A DNA stretch of 64,000 nt from Flavobacterium sp. UGB4466 (GTDB lineage Bacteria > Bacteroidota > Bacteroidia > Flavobacteriales > Flavobacteriaceae): positions 1 through 64,000 of the forward strand of contig NZ_CAGKLC010000021.1 in the NCBI RefSeq assembly GCF_903469665.1, written 5' to 3'. Positions 55,396 through 63,991 of this stretch are shown in pieces. The position numbers were made by a program, and so were the translations under genes. The notes below the pieces were generated by a model. The model was not told the DNA's origin, did no database searches, and worked only from the letters and a program-made list of their open reading frames with translations. Positions within the stretch are counted from its first letter, which is position 1, and each line of letters starts with the position of its first letter.

Positions 55396-57390
55396 ATGAG
55401 CAAAAAAACATACTCTATTTTTGGAGCCGGTGCAGCCGGACTCTATACAGCGTGGAGATTACTGGATGGAAAATCCAAACGCGACAAAAATGAAAAAATG
55501 CTGATTAAAGGCGATGTATTAGAACTCTACGACTGGGGGAAATATGATTTTTCTAAAAAAAACCAGGGAACCAGAGAGGCAGGAGCACGCGTTTGTACGT
55601 GGCATTATAAAGACAACAAAGACAATTCGTATCTGGAATTGGGCGGTATGCGATATTCATATTGGGACGGCACTCCACAAGGAGCAGGACATCGTGTAGT
55701 CACAAAAACGATAGAGAAACTGGATTTAAAGAAAGATTCAGTTGAATTTAACGAATCTGCTGATCCTTTAATGTCTTTGCGTACCAAGAACATGTATGTC
55801 TCAGATGTTAATTCGAATCAGCCGGCTCCTTATTTTACTAATAATTATGGTGAAGATGCTCCGCCAGATGATGGATTCACCACCATACAATCTGTAGCAA
55901 TCACAGCAACGTCAGGTCCTGTTACCCGTAGAGAATGGTGTAAGTTTTATGAGAATGGAAAGATCGAGATTGACATGCCGGACAGTTCCATCTTTCAAAG
56001 AGGAGATTTACTAAAGGATATTGGATATTGGAATCTTGCCTATGACAGACTTGGACAAGAAGGATTTGGCTATCTGGCAGATGGTAACGGCTATAGCTCC
56101 AATGTAGTAAATAGTCATAGTGCCCAGTCGTTTAATGTTAATGACGAGTTTACGCCGGGAACAGAATATAAAACGCTGGTAAAAGGATATTCCAGCTTAT
56201 TTGTTGCCTTATTTGAGGAAGTTGAAAAACTAGCCAAACAAAAAGGAATTACGCTGAATTATTTTCCGGATACCCGATTGCGTTCGATTTTGCATACTAA
56301 GGCAGGGATTCGTTTTACTACCGCAAAACGCGCAACTCCGGATAAACTTGCCGATAGTAAAATATGTGATGCTGCATTCTTGGCCATGCCTCGCGCATCC
56401 ATTGAGCTGGTAGCTCAGGCAACACGTTATACAGATGATGAAGGTCAGGACATCTTAAACCACGAAGAAGTACAGCTCTATCTGGAATCTGTAATTATGG
56501 AACCTTCCTATAAAATAGGGATGTTTTTTACTACACCATGGTGGAGAACAACCGAAGCCGGAAGCCCAACTTATCCTGCCAAACTAACTAGTTACTTTTT
56601 AACGCAGGAAGGAATTGCTAAACTGAAAAAAGAAAAATTTCCTTCTAATTATCTGAAAGCAATAGAATCAGCAAAAAATCCCGTTATTATCGCGACATCG
56701 TTTAACGATAAGGCCAGTTTTATAGCTGCGGTAGAAAATGCGATTCAGGAACGCCTGACTTTTAAAGAAGAAAAGCAAATCTCAGCTATAGCCGAATTAG
56801 ATACCATTGGTCCAAGTATTACCGATATGCCGATCCGACAAGTGGTTTATTTTGGTGATAATGCCCTCAATCAAAAAGGGGAAAAAGTGTATGGTATTTT
56901 GGCCAGTTATGACGACATTCAATACACCACATTTTGGAAAGCTTTAGAACTTGGCCCTCATGGAACACGTGAAATTCCGGAGTCCAGAGATTGTCAAACG
57001 CTAGAGGGGCCGCGTGTAGCTACTCCGGTAATGGTCAAAATGCTTCGTTCGCAACTGGCAGCATTACATTTTGGACCACAGACGGATTATTCGGCCGTAC
57101 CTGAACCTTTAGAAACCCGATATATGGACTGGTCGCTTCCGCCATTCAATGCCGGATATCATGCCTATAAATCACACTATAATCTGGGTGATGTACAACG
57201 AAAAATTAGAAAACCTTCACAACTCGTTCCAAAAGCAGACTGCGATATTTTTATCGTTGGAGAAACCTATTCAAACGATCAGGCCTGGGTAGAAGGCGCC
57301 TTCTGTACCGCCGAATCGGTTCTGAATGACTTCTTTGGTATCGAACCAATTATAGATGAAAAATACTATCCATTTATCAGTCCGGAATAG
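55396..57390 (+). CDS. flavin-dependent L-amino-acid oxidase-like protein
   Basis: 664 aa, no signal peptide. FAD-binding GAGAAGLYTAWRLL (about 9-22) with the following acidic residue region, the GG motif LELGGMRYSYWDGT, and the C-terminal flavin motif VGETYSNDQAWVEGAFCTAE typical of flavin amine oxidases. The length and large insertions resemble bacterial L-amino-acid oxidases and tryptophan/phenylalanine monooxygenases more than classical monoamine oxidases. It would oxidise an amino acid to the imino/2-oxo acid with release of peroxide and ammonia, or to an amide. Co-transcribed with the decarboxylase. Substrate unknown. Confidence 0.82.
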   Translation: MSKKTYSIFGAGAAGLYTAWRLLDGKSKRDKNEKMLIKGDVLELYDWGKYDFSKKNQGTREAGARVCTWHYKDNKDNSYLELGGMRYSYWDGTPQGAGHRVVTKTIEKLDLKKDSVEFNESADPLMSLRTKNMYVSDVNSNQPAPYFTNNYGEDAPPDDGFTTIQSVAITATSGPVTRREWCKFYENGKIEIDMPDSSIFQRGDLLKDIGYWNLAYDRLGQEGFGYLADGNGYSSNVVNSHSAQSFNVNDEFTPGTEYKTLVKGYSSLFVALFEEVEKLAKQKGITLNYFPDTRLRSILHTKAGIRFTTAKRATPDKLADSKICDAAFLAMPRASIELVAQATRYTDDEGQDILNHEEVQLYLESVIMEPSYKIGMFFTTPWWRTTEAGSPTYPAKLTSYFLTQEGIAKLKKEKFPSNYLKAIESAKNPVIIATSFNDKASFIAAVENAIQERLTFKEEKQISAIAELDTIGPSITDMPIRQVVYFGDNALNQKGEKVYGILASYDDIQYTTFWKALELGPHGTREIPESRDCQTLEGPRVATPVMVKMLRSQLAALHFGPQTDYSAVPEPLETRYMDWSLPPFNAGYHAYKSHYNLGDVQRKIRKPSQLVPKADCDIFIVGETYSNDQAWVEGAFCTAESVLNDFFGIEPIIDEKYYPFISPE

Positions 57391-57408
57391 TAGATTTTGG
57401 ACTGTTTT

Positions 57409-57460
57409 TTAACCGCAGAGATCGCAAAGGTTTACGTAAAGTACGCAGGAATAGTAGGCG
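57409..57460. repeat. dispersed Bacteroidota intergenic repeat fragment
   Basis: The AACCGCAGAGATCGCAAAGG word and the following TTTACGTAAAGTACGCAGG are of the common scattered AACCGCAAAG-type intergenic repeats of flavobacterial genomes. A second such word (TTAATCCGCGTTTTCG) lies near 57659. The remaining part of the 558-nt gap 57391-57948 holds a terminator (57522-57570) and AT-rich sequence but no gene I can support. Confidence 0.5.
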
Positions 57461-57521
57461 GAAGGATACATAAAACTGTGTGTTAAAACTAATTGCATCC
57501 AGAAAGTTAAAGGAAACAACA

Positions 57522-57570
57522 AAACAGGCGATTGTATTGGAGTTTGTCACTCCAATACAATCGCCTGTTT
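57522..57570 (+). terminator. very long perfect hairpin, likely terminator
   Basis: 22-bp uninterrupted inverted repeat (57522-57543 with 57549-57570; arm begins AAACAGGCGATTGTATTGG) and a 5-nt loop, 132 nt past the oxidase stop. It ends in only three T's. It is much longer and more perfect than the other terminators here, so it could also be a palindromic element or an mRNA-stabilising structure. Confidence 0.6.
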
Positions 57571-57948
57571 ACTTATCTGAATAAATCAGCAGTTTTAACA
57601 ATGAGTATTGCTATTGAAAAAACGATATGCTTTCTACTAAAAATAAAAAAAATCTGTATTAATCCGCGTTTTCGTCCTGTCGAATCTACCTAATCCGAGT
57701 GCAATAAAATACGGTACTTAAAGCTAGCGGAAAACAAATTGGTAAGTTAAAAATCTACAATGTTTATTTAAACTAATTAAAAATAAATCATAAAATTGTG
57801 TTTTTATAAGAATTTTATTGCTACCATTGTGGTGCTGGATTGATATAACTTTTTCGTAGTATGGTGATTTATTGCTATGGTATTTAAAATTATTTAATCT
57901 GGGACATATAATTCTTTGAGATTTAACCAATATTAAATTAACTAATCT

Positions 57949-59214
57949 ATGATGCACAAATTAAAAAATGTTACTTCTGTCTTTATTTTTATAAGCATGA
58001 CTCTTTTATTTTCGAGATGTCAAACAGAAGAAATAGAATCAAACAATGAAAGCCTTATTACTGCCAACGCAAAAAAATGGTTTGAAAAAAGCGAAACAAG
58101 CTTAGATGTATTAAAATACACAAAATTAATAGATTGGAATAATGCTGTTGTTATTAACGAAGAGGGAAGAAAAGCCGTTGAGGTACCTCTCGTCTTACTA
58201 AATAATACTTCTACAAATGTCGTTGAGGATAAAGATTATAAGAGTTATATGCGATTACTTTTTATTGAAGACGAAGAAGGAATATTTAAAGTATTTGATA
58301 TTGACTATACTACAAAAGATATAGATTTTGATAATAATAGCAAAGAATTCAATCTTTACAAAACGGGTACCAAGTATTCAGGATATATAACGGTTCAAAG
58401 TGCTAAAAACAAAGTTGTGTATTCGGGAAAATTTGAAAAAGGAGAACAAGTAAGTCTTCATAATCTTGACCAAGGCAAAAACACAACAAATAGGACAGTT
58501 TGTACTTATTACGTTACAGTGGGGCCCTATACTAAATGTAGTAATTGGATGTGGGTTCCGGATTATGGGCCTGGAAGTTTACCTCCCGGGTATATGCCGG
58601 GTATATCTGGTCCTATGTATGTAACATGGTCTGATGACATCCTACTGAACGCACCACAGGAGGCAAAAAAAATAGCAAATAGACAGGATTATTTTAAAAA
58701 TTTTAATTTAAACTCAGAGGGAACACTTCATGTTTATGTAGATCAGCCTATTGCAAATAAATCTGACGCCTATGACGGAATGGTCAATCCTGAGGTTGGT
58801 CATACATTTTTAGCTATTGAACAAAACGGAATTGTCAGAGTTATTGGTTATTATCCTTCAAATGGAGTGAATCCTTTTACTTCACCAGGTTCTAGCCCCG
58901 CCTACCTTAACGATAGTGGACACTCTTATGATGTTAGAATATCTAAAACATTAACTGCTTCACAGTTATCTGAAGTAATTTCAAAAATTACAAATTACTC
59001 TGGCCAATACAATTTAAATACAAATAACTGTAGCGATTTTGCACAACAAATAGCAGCAACAGGAGGTTTAAAATTACCTAATACTGATGGATCTTGGCCG
59101 GGGGGAGGAGGAACAAACCCAGGAAATTTAGGGCAGGATATTCGAAATATGGCACTACCTTCGGGTGCTAGTATTAAAACTACTGGGGGAATAGCTCTTT
59201 CTAACTCTAAATAA
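57949..59214 (+). CDS. lipoprotein with C-terminal permuted papain-like (LRAT/NlpC-like) domain
   Basis: 421 aa; ATGs at 57949 and 57952 are both possible. Lipoprotein signal ending LLFSRC (Cys about 23). Residues 40-175 are unknown and beta-rich; a Pro/Gly-rich linker (GPGSLPPGYMPGISGP) follows. The C-terminal domain has GHTFLAIEQNGIVRVIGYYP and then YNLNTNNCSDFAQQIAATGG, giving the His-before-Cys order of permuted NlpC/P60-like (LRAT-type) proteins. Probably a surface-attached hydrolase or acyltransferase. The 146-aa gene that follows after 7 nt may be its partner. Unlike the eCIS-core protein at 28070-30316, it has its own export signal. Confidence 0.72.
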   Translation: MMHKLKNVTSVFIFISMTLLFSRCQTEEIESNNESLITANAKKWFEKSETSLDVLKYTKLIDWNNAVVINEEGRKAVEVPLVLLNNTSTNVVEDKDYKSYMRLLFIEDEEGIFKVFDIDYTTKDIDFDNNSKEFNLYKTGTKYSGYITVQSAKNKVVYSGKFEKGEQVSLHNLDQGKNTTNRTVCTYYVTVGPYTKCSNWMWVPDYGPGSLPPGYMPGISGPMYVTWSDDILLNAPQEAKKIANRQDYFKNFNLNSEGTLHVYVDQPIANKSDAYDGMVNPEVGHTFLAIEQNGIVRVIGYYPSNGVNPFTSPGSSPAYLNDSGHSYDVRISKTLTASQLSEVISKITNYSGQYNLNTNNCSDFAQQIAATGGLKLPNTDGSWPGGGGTNPGNLGQDIRNMALPSGASIKTTGGIALSNSK

Positions 59215-59221
59215 ACGAATT

Positions 59222-59662
59222 ATGAAAAATTTAATGATTAAATGTTTACTGATTTTCCTTATAAGTTGCAATGTGCAAAGTCAAGAAGAAAAACTGATAT
59301 TTAATTTTATTGCTGCTTGTAAAGATAAAAATATCGAAATACCTGTTATAAAAGATAAATACATTTGCGAGGGCAAACAGCATACAGAAGCAAAAGCTAC
59401 TTTAGATAAATTTTTAACAGATGGTATTGCTTCCATAAGAAAAGAATTGCAATCTAAGGACTTATCAAAATTAAAAATAATAAAAGCAACGAATGACAAA
59501 GAAGTTCAAAAAGAATTTGTAATAACCGATTTTTCGAAGGTTTTTATTTTAAAAGAAAACAAAAAAATAGTACTGTATTTTTTAATTGAAAATGATAGAA
59601 TAGCCGCTTTAAGTGTTTTGAATAAGGGAGGCATTAAAAATTTTATAATATTATGTAATTAG
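59222..59662 (+). CDS. small exported protein, possible partner of the papain-like lipoprotein
   Basis: 146 aa with a hydrophobic N-terminus (MKNLMIKCLLIFLISCNVQS) that fits a lipoprotein signal (LISC, Cys16). The mature part is a small alpha/beta domain with a helix (EAKATLDKFLTDGIASIRKE) and strands (FSKVFILKENKKIVLYFLIE). No family recognised. Its tight spacing behind the papain-like lipoprotein gene suggests an inhibitor or immunity partner in the same compartment (inference). A terminator follows at 59673. Confidence 0.65.
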   Translation: MKNLMIKCLLIFLISCNVQSQEEKLIFNFIAACKDKNIEIPVIKDKYICEGKQHTEAKATLDKFLTDGIASIRKELQSKDLSKLKIIKATNDKEVQKEFVITDFSKVFILKENKKIVLYFLIENDRIAALSVLNKGGIKNFIILCN

Positions 59663-59672
59663 CCTAAAATAA

Positions 59673-59700
59673 CAAAGCTCCGGATTTCTTCGGAGCTTTG
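59673..59700. terminator. bidirectional Rho-independent terminator
   Basis: 10-bp perfect stem CAAAGCTCCG/CGGAGCTTTG (59673-59682, 59691-59700) with an 8-nt loop and T-rich tails on both sides. It lies between the convergent genes ending at 59662 and 59737 and can serve both. Same style as the hairpin at 4628-4661. Confidence 0.85.
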
Positions 59701-59736
59701 TGTTTATAGGGGGAAATATTGTAAAACTAGAATTAA

Positions 59737-61353
59737 TTATTTAGCAATCAGCTTAAGAACAAATTCCATTTGTGTGTCCTTCTGTTCAAAAAAGTCATCC
59801 AGAGTAGGCCATACTTCATAGTCGGGCATAATACCGTGACCTTCCGGCTGGTTCGCTTTTTTAGGTGCATCCTGTACGACATTTACAATTGAAAATTGTG
59901 TTTTTACTTTTGAGTTAGGAAGTTCGTAAACCAATGGTGAATGTCCGTTGTGAACGTAGTAACCTCCAACGGTTTCCAGACCTACTATGGTAACATTATC
60001 TACATATGCTTTTACCAAAGAAGCAAAATGGGAAGCAGCTGATGCCACATTTTCATTAATCAAAAGATAAAGCTTGCCTTTAAAGAGCGGCGATTTAGGA
60101 TGGTAAACCGGATTGTATTTCTGATCCTGAATACTGATGTTGTTTTGGAATACCGGATACAGTGATTTCAGGTATTCTTTTCCCGCTTTTAGAGCAGTAC
60201 TATCCATTCGTTCTGAAGTTGAAGTACCCCAAAAATACTTTTCGAGAGGTAAAACATTAGGGTCGAATAGGATGACAGCCTTTTCATTTTCCTTGAAGGG
60301 TTTATCGGTAAGGTACATAACAGGCTGTTCGAAGTTAGGATCACTGCCTCCCGGATTATTTCTAACATCAATGATCAGATTAGCAACCTTATTTTTGTCC
60401 AGTGCTGTAAAAATGCTGTCCAAAAATCGAACATAGGGTTTAAACTTAGGATCGTCTGATCCATAGGCCATACCAAAAAATCTTAGATTCAACAAACCTG
60501 TAGCGGGGTTAATCATACGGAAGCTATACGGAGACTGTTTTTTATAATCTAGTAAATCAGTAACCGGAGCACTAAACCTGTTTTTAAGATTGGCTGTTCT
60601 TTCCTTTAGCGTTACGGCACGAAGCACTGTTTTTTGAAGAGCCTCCGATTTTGGTACGCTGTATTCTATAATAAATTCATCACAAAGACCATATTCGAGC
60701 AGGTAGTTTAATCCAAACGATTTATTGACACTGGCCGATAATTTTTGGACAAGATGATGACCATCTGTTGTATAATATTTGTAGAAAGAGCGCATTAATT
60801 GTGCATCATTTATTCCGTTTATACTTTTTATTCTTGAACCTGGAGGGATATCCGATGATTGACCGTCAAAAATAATTTGTCCGTTAATATAGACTAGAGG
60901 AAAAGGGAAAAAGGACTTTTGTCTGTTCAGAAAGTTGATTAAATCGAGATCGGGAATGGTGTAATTGTGTAAACTTCCTTCATAATCGGACAGGCGAAGC
61001 ATTATTTTGTAAAACTCGATAGTGCTCATGGGCTTTTTAATACTTTTAAAGGCACCGTTGTAAATACTGTCTACCTGTTTTTTAGAGCGGTATTGATACA
61101 AACCGGAATTTGCTTTTTCGTTTATTGTTCGAAGTATTTTAAGATCCTCCTGCATTTGTTTTGGCGAAAGTACTTTATTGTACAGCATCAAACTATCCTT
61201 CATGATCTTAGCAGAGCTTTGGGCCTGAATAGTACAGGAGAACGAAAACAGCCATAAGAGGGTAAAAACCGACAGCAGATTTTTAGGATTCGTAAATGCG
61301 TTCGTTATTCGTTTATAAAAACAAATAGTTGTAGTAATAGAGGTACGGTACAT
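59737..61353 (-). CDS. S41 family peptidase (tail-specific-protease-like)
   Basis: 538 aa from the ATG at 61353; a TTG at 61386 would add 11 residues. The signal/anchor region (LLSVFTLLWLFSFSCTIQAQ) lies at about 24-45. S41 features: a PDZ-like middle (PPGSRIKSINGINDAQLMRS), then NLIIDVRNNPGGSDPNFEQP and LYLLINENVASAASHFASLV, which carry the oxyanion loop and the candidate nucleophile Ser, and VGLETVGGYYVHNG. Export to the periplasm or surface. Substrate unknown. The 17-nt gap to the upstream small membrane protein suggests one operon. Confidence 0.83.
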   Translation of the reverse strand: MYRTSITTTICFYKRITNAFTNPKNLLSVFTLLWLFSFSCTIQAQSSAKIMKDSLMLYNKVLSPKQMQEDLKILRTINEKANSGLYQYRSKKQVDSIYNGAFKSIKKPMSTIEFYKIMLRLSDYEGSLHNYTIPDLDLINFLNRQKSFFPFPLVYINGQIIFDGQSSDIPPGSRIKSINGINDAQLMRSFYKYYTTDGHHLVQKLSASVNKSFGLNYLLEYGLCDEFIIEYSVPKSEALQKTVLRAVTLKERTANLKNRFSAPVTDLLDYKKQSPYSFRMINPATGLLNLRFFGMAYGSDDPKFKPYVRFLDSIFTALDKNKVANLIIDVRNNPGGSDPNFEQPVMYLTDKPFKENEKAVILFDPNVLPLEKYFWGTSTSERMDSTALKAGKEYLKSLYPVFQNNISIQDQKYNPVYHPKSPLFKGKLYLLINENVASAASHFASLVKAYVDNVTIVGLETVGGYYVHNGHSPLVYELPNSKVKTQFSIVNVVQDAPKKANQPEGHGIMPDYEVWPTLDDFFEQKDTQMEFVLKLIAK

Positions 61354-61403
61354 GGTTTTGGGATGTTTTTTTGTAATATTTTTCAAGCTTAGGGTTAGAG
61401 TGG

Positions 61404-61853
61404 TTAAGCCAATTGTTGTTTGATGTTTTTGGTATTCAGAAAAAAGAGCAGCTGGTCTGCTTTTTTAGAATTTTCTCCAAAGTCAATCAAATTATTAAAA
61501 TCAATGATTAAAGACTCACCACTGTTAAAGTATATTTTTAGCCGGTCAGCACCACGGCCATTAAAAAAATTCCAGCTTTTAATTTCGGATAAAAGAATGA
61601 CCTGATTTTGGATTTTAGTATAGATCGGTTTTTTATCCCACTCTAATGTAAGGGTATCTTTGTCACTGTTGCAATCAATGCTTAATGTACCGGTGAATAC
61701 GTATATCAGAAAAAAGAAGAAAATAAAATGAAAAAATAAGAGGAGAAGATAGTGCGTTTTAAATCCTATAACTGCGGATAAAAATCCTAGAATTGGGATA
61801 GAAATTAAATAAGTGATTACCATAAAGGTAACATTTAAGGTTTTAATTTTCAT
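61404..61853 (-). CDS. small membrane protein of unknown function
   Basis: 149 aa. Two membrane helices in the first 60 residues (LNVTFMVITYLISIPILGFL and HYLLLLFFHFIFFFFLIYVF), then a cytoplasmic-type domain of about 85 residues with a PH-like run of strands (LTLEWDKKPIYTKIQNQVIL, SWNFFNGRGADRLKIYFNSG). No family recognised. Upstream gene of the S41 peptidase operon. Bacteroidota commonly have such two-helix/PH-like proteins of unknown role. Confidence 0.65.
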   Translation of the reverse strand: MKIKTLNVTFMVITYLISIPILGFLSAVIGFKTHYLLLLFFHFIFFFFLIYVFTGTLSIDCNSDKDTLTLEWDKKPIYTKIQNQVILLSEIKSWNFFNGRGADRLKIYFNSGESLIIDFNNLIDFGENSKKADQLLFFLNTKNIKQQLA

Positions 61854-61981
61854 AATTTAAAATTTAATGATTTTGTCGGTGTCGGTCTTTAAAAAATCTT
61901 CCATTTATATTTTTCGAATATACTAATATATCAAAGAAATTCCTTTCAAATAAGATGTTTTTCTAGAATTTAGAGGATGTA

Positions 61982-62010
61982 TTTGTTTTAGGTGGTAATA
62001 ATTATCTTTG
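61982..62010 (+). promoter_or_regulatory. Bacteroidota-type promoter of the HxlR gene
   Basis: TTTG at 61982-61985, a 17-nt spacer and TATCTTTG at 62003-62010 match the Flavobacterium consensus. It implies a leader of about 120 nt before the ATG at 62139, long enough for regulation, though no riboswitch is recognised. Confidence 0.6.
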
Positions 62011-62138
62011 CAGTACTTGTTTACGGACTTCTTGCCTTTTTGAAAGACGTAATGTCCAGTTGTAAATACCAAAATAAGACGTTTGTGTCTGTTTAAATGC
62101 AGCTTAGGTTAGCTGAAAACTAAAATAACTATTGATTT

Positions 62139-62507
62139 ATGTACGAGAGAAAAATAGAAAAAGAGTATTCCTGTGGTATAGAGATTACAAGCGAAATTAT
62201 TGGCGGGAAATGGAAACCTACTTTGATCAATCTTATTCATGAAGGGATTATTAGACCAAGCGATCTGCAACGAGCCATGCCGGCTGCATCAAGACGTGCG
62301 CTCAATATTCAATTAAACGAACTTCAGGAACATGGTATTATAGAGAAAAAAATATACCCTGTTTTACCGCTTAAGGTAGAATACTCCCTTACAGAATTTG
62401 GAACCTCTTTGCTTCCAATAACCCTTGCCATGGAAGAATGGGGAAATAAATATCGCGAGCATTTTAGAAAACTTCTTGAACTAAAAAAAGAAACAACCAA
62501 TAAATAG
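62139..62507 (+). CDS. HxlR-family winged-helix transcriptional regulator
   Basis: 122 aa. EYSCGIEITSEIIGGKWKPT then LINLIHEGIIRPSDLQRAMP and the wing LQEHGIIEKKIYPVLPLKVE followed by YSLTEFG are the typical HxlR blocks, including the conserved Cys near the N-terminus (Cys12) used by redox/aldehyde-responsive members such as HypR. It probably controls the flavin oxidoreductase gene next to it, and perhaps itself. Confidence 0.92.
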   Translation: MYERKIEKEYSCGIEITSEIIGGKWKPTLINLIHEGIIRPSDLQRAMPAASRRALNIQLNELQEHGIIEKKIYPVLPLKVEYSLTEFGTSLLPITLAMEEWGNKYREHFRKLLELKKETTNK

Positions 62508-62555
62508 CGTAGTTATAGGGAATAAGTTTGCCGTATCTGAATCGTTATGCCGTTA

Positions 62556-62586
62556 TTGTGGCAGCTTTTTTTTGGTGCTAAATTTG
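62556..62586 (+). promoter_or_regulatory. Bacteroidota-type promoter of the LLM oxidoreductase gene
   Basis: TTG at 62556-62558, a 20-nt spacer and TAAATTTG at 62579-62586, only 13 nt ahead of the ATG at 62600. The short leader is like that at 7192-7207. The nearby HxlR gene product would be expected to bind around here. Confidence 0.6.
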
Positions 62587-62599
62587 CAAAAAAAAAGTT

Positions 62600-63604
62600 A
62601 TGATTCATTTAAGCATATTAGATTATTCTCCTATTGACGAGAAGAGTAATTCAAGAGAAGCCTTAATTGCAACCACAAAACTGGCTCAACTTGCGGATAA
62701 ATTAGGTTTCAAACGATTTTGGGTTTCTGAGCATCATGGAATGCAGACTTTAGCCGGAAGTAATCCCGAAATGTTAATGATGCACCTTTTAGCCAATACA
62801 CAAAATATACGTATTGGGTCCGGAGGTGTGATGCTGCAACATTACAGTGCATACAAAGTAGCAGAAGGCGTAAAGCTTATGGAAGCTTTGTATCCCGGCA
62901 GGATCGATCTTGGTATAGGAAGAGCTCCGGGAGGAGATAAAATCACACACTCGGCACTAAACCTTGGAAAGACTAGAATTTCATCCTATGAACAGCAGGT
63001 TAAAGATTTAAAAGCTTATTTGAGCGGTCAGGAAGAAATAAATTCTTCGTTTCCGGGTTTAGTCCCATCACCTGTTGTCACTACCGTACCACAATTATGG
63101 TCACTGGGAGCAGGAGGTAATGGAGGATTACTCGCCGGTAGGGAAGGTATGTCTTATATATTCGCGCATTTTATTAACCCTGGCGGAACTGGATTGCAGG
63201 CCACAGCAGATTATTTCTCCAATTTCAGTCCTTCGGTAATAAGCTCTAAACCTCAAAACATGGTAGCCATTTTTGCGGCAATTGCCGAAACAGAAGAAGC
63301 TGCCGAAGAGCTTGCTAAAGGATTTGATCATTGGATGTTAATGATAGAGTCAGGACGTGAAACTCCCTACTACATGAATTTTGACAGTATTCAGGAGTAT
63401 CCTTATACAGTGGAAGAGAAAGAAATGATCAGGAACAACAGAAGAAGAATTATTGTTGGAAATCCGGATAGTGCAAAGCAACAAATCGAGCAGCTTGCCG
63501 CCGCATACCAAACCGACGAAGTAATGATATTGCCCCAGATTTTTGGTAAAGAAAACAGAATGAAAACCCTCGAATTACTGGCAGAGGCATTCGGGTTGGA
63601 GTAA
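62600..63604 (+). CDS. LLM-class flavin-dependent oxidoreductase (luciferase-like, MsnO8-type)
   Basis: 334 aa. MIHLSILDYSPIDEKSNSRE, FKRFWVSEHHGMQTLAGSNP, IRIGSGGVMLQHYSAYKVAE and YPGRIDLGIGRAPGGD are the ordered blocks of single-subunit luciferase-like monooxygenases (TIM barrel, FMN bound with reduced flavin supplied by a partner). Length is normal. It oxidises an unknown small organic molecule. It follows an HxlR regulator, a common pairing for enzymes induced by electrophiles or aldehydes. Confidence 0.9.
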   Translation: MIHLSILDYSPIDEKSNSREALIATTKLAQLADKLGFKRFWVSEHHGMQTLAGSNPEMLMMHLLANTQNIRIGSGGVMLQHYSAYKVAEGVKLMEALYPGRIDLGIGRAPGGDKITHSALNLGKTRISSYEQQVKDLKAYLSGQEEINSSFPGLVPSPVVTTVPQLWSLGAGGNGGLLAGREGMSYIFAHFINPGGTGLQATADYFSNFSPSVISSKPQNMVAIFAAIAETEEAAEELAKGFDHWMLMIESGRETPYYMNFDSIQEYPYTVEEKEMIRNNRRRIIVGNPDSAKQQIEQLAAAYQTDEVMILPQIFGKENRMKTLELLAEAFGLE

Positions 63605-63772
63605 TTACTTCACTTACATAGAGAAGCGACAAAAACACCAAGCTTCTTACTCTCTAAACAACACTGAAAAAGAGACATGAAAGGAAATTTTTCCTCTTTC
63701 ATGAAGGGATTCTATTGTCTACAATTTAATTAAAAAATCAAATAACTGCGATAAGCATAAAACAAAAAAGTC

Positions 63773-63991
63773 ATGCCATTCATAAAAATTGAGATTACGC
63801 GAGAAAGCGTAACTAAAGAACAGAAACAAATCCTTATAAAAGGAGTAACCAATTTAATTACAGAAACCTTAAACAAAGATCCGCATTTGACCCATGTTGT
63901 AATTCAGGAAGTAGATCTCGATAATTGGGGATATGCCGGAGAACAAGGATCAGTAATAAGAGAAAGGGCTTTACAGAAAAAAGAAAAATAA
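63773..63991 (+). CDS. 4-oxalocrotonate tautomerase-like protein
   Basis: 72 aa. After removal of Met the N-terminal Pro1 (MPFIKIEITRESVTKEQKQI) is the catalytic base of the tautomerase superfamily; the remaining sequence (LIKGVTNLITETLNKDPHLT, VVIQEVDLDNWGYAGEQG) matches the beta-alpha-beta unit with the helix and the later conserved Trp and Gly. Length fits the hexamer-forming subfamily. It isomerises unsaturated oxo acids, or a related promiscuous substrate. It is 168 nt behind the flavin oxidoreductase and may be in the same HxlR regulon. Confidence 0.9.
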   Translation: MPFIKIEITRESVTKEQKQILIKGVTNLITETLNKDPHLTHVVIQEVDLDNWGYAGEQGSVIRERALQKKEK

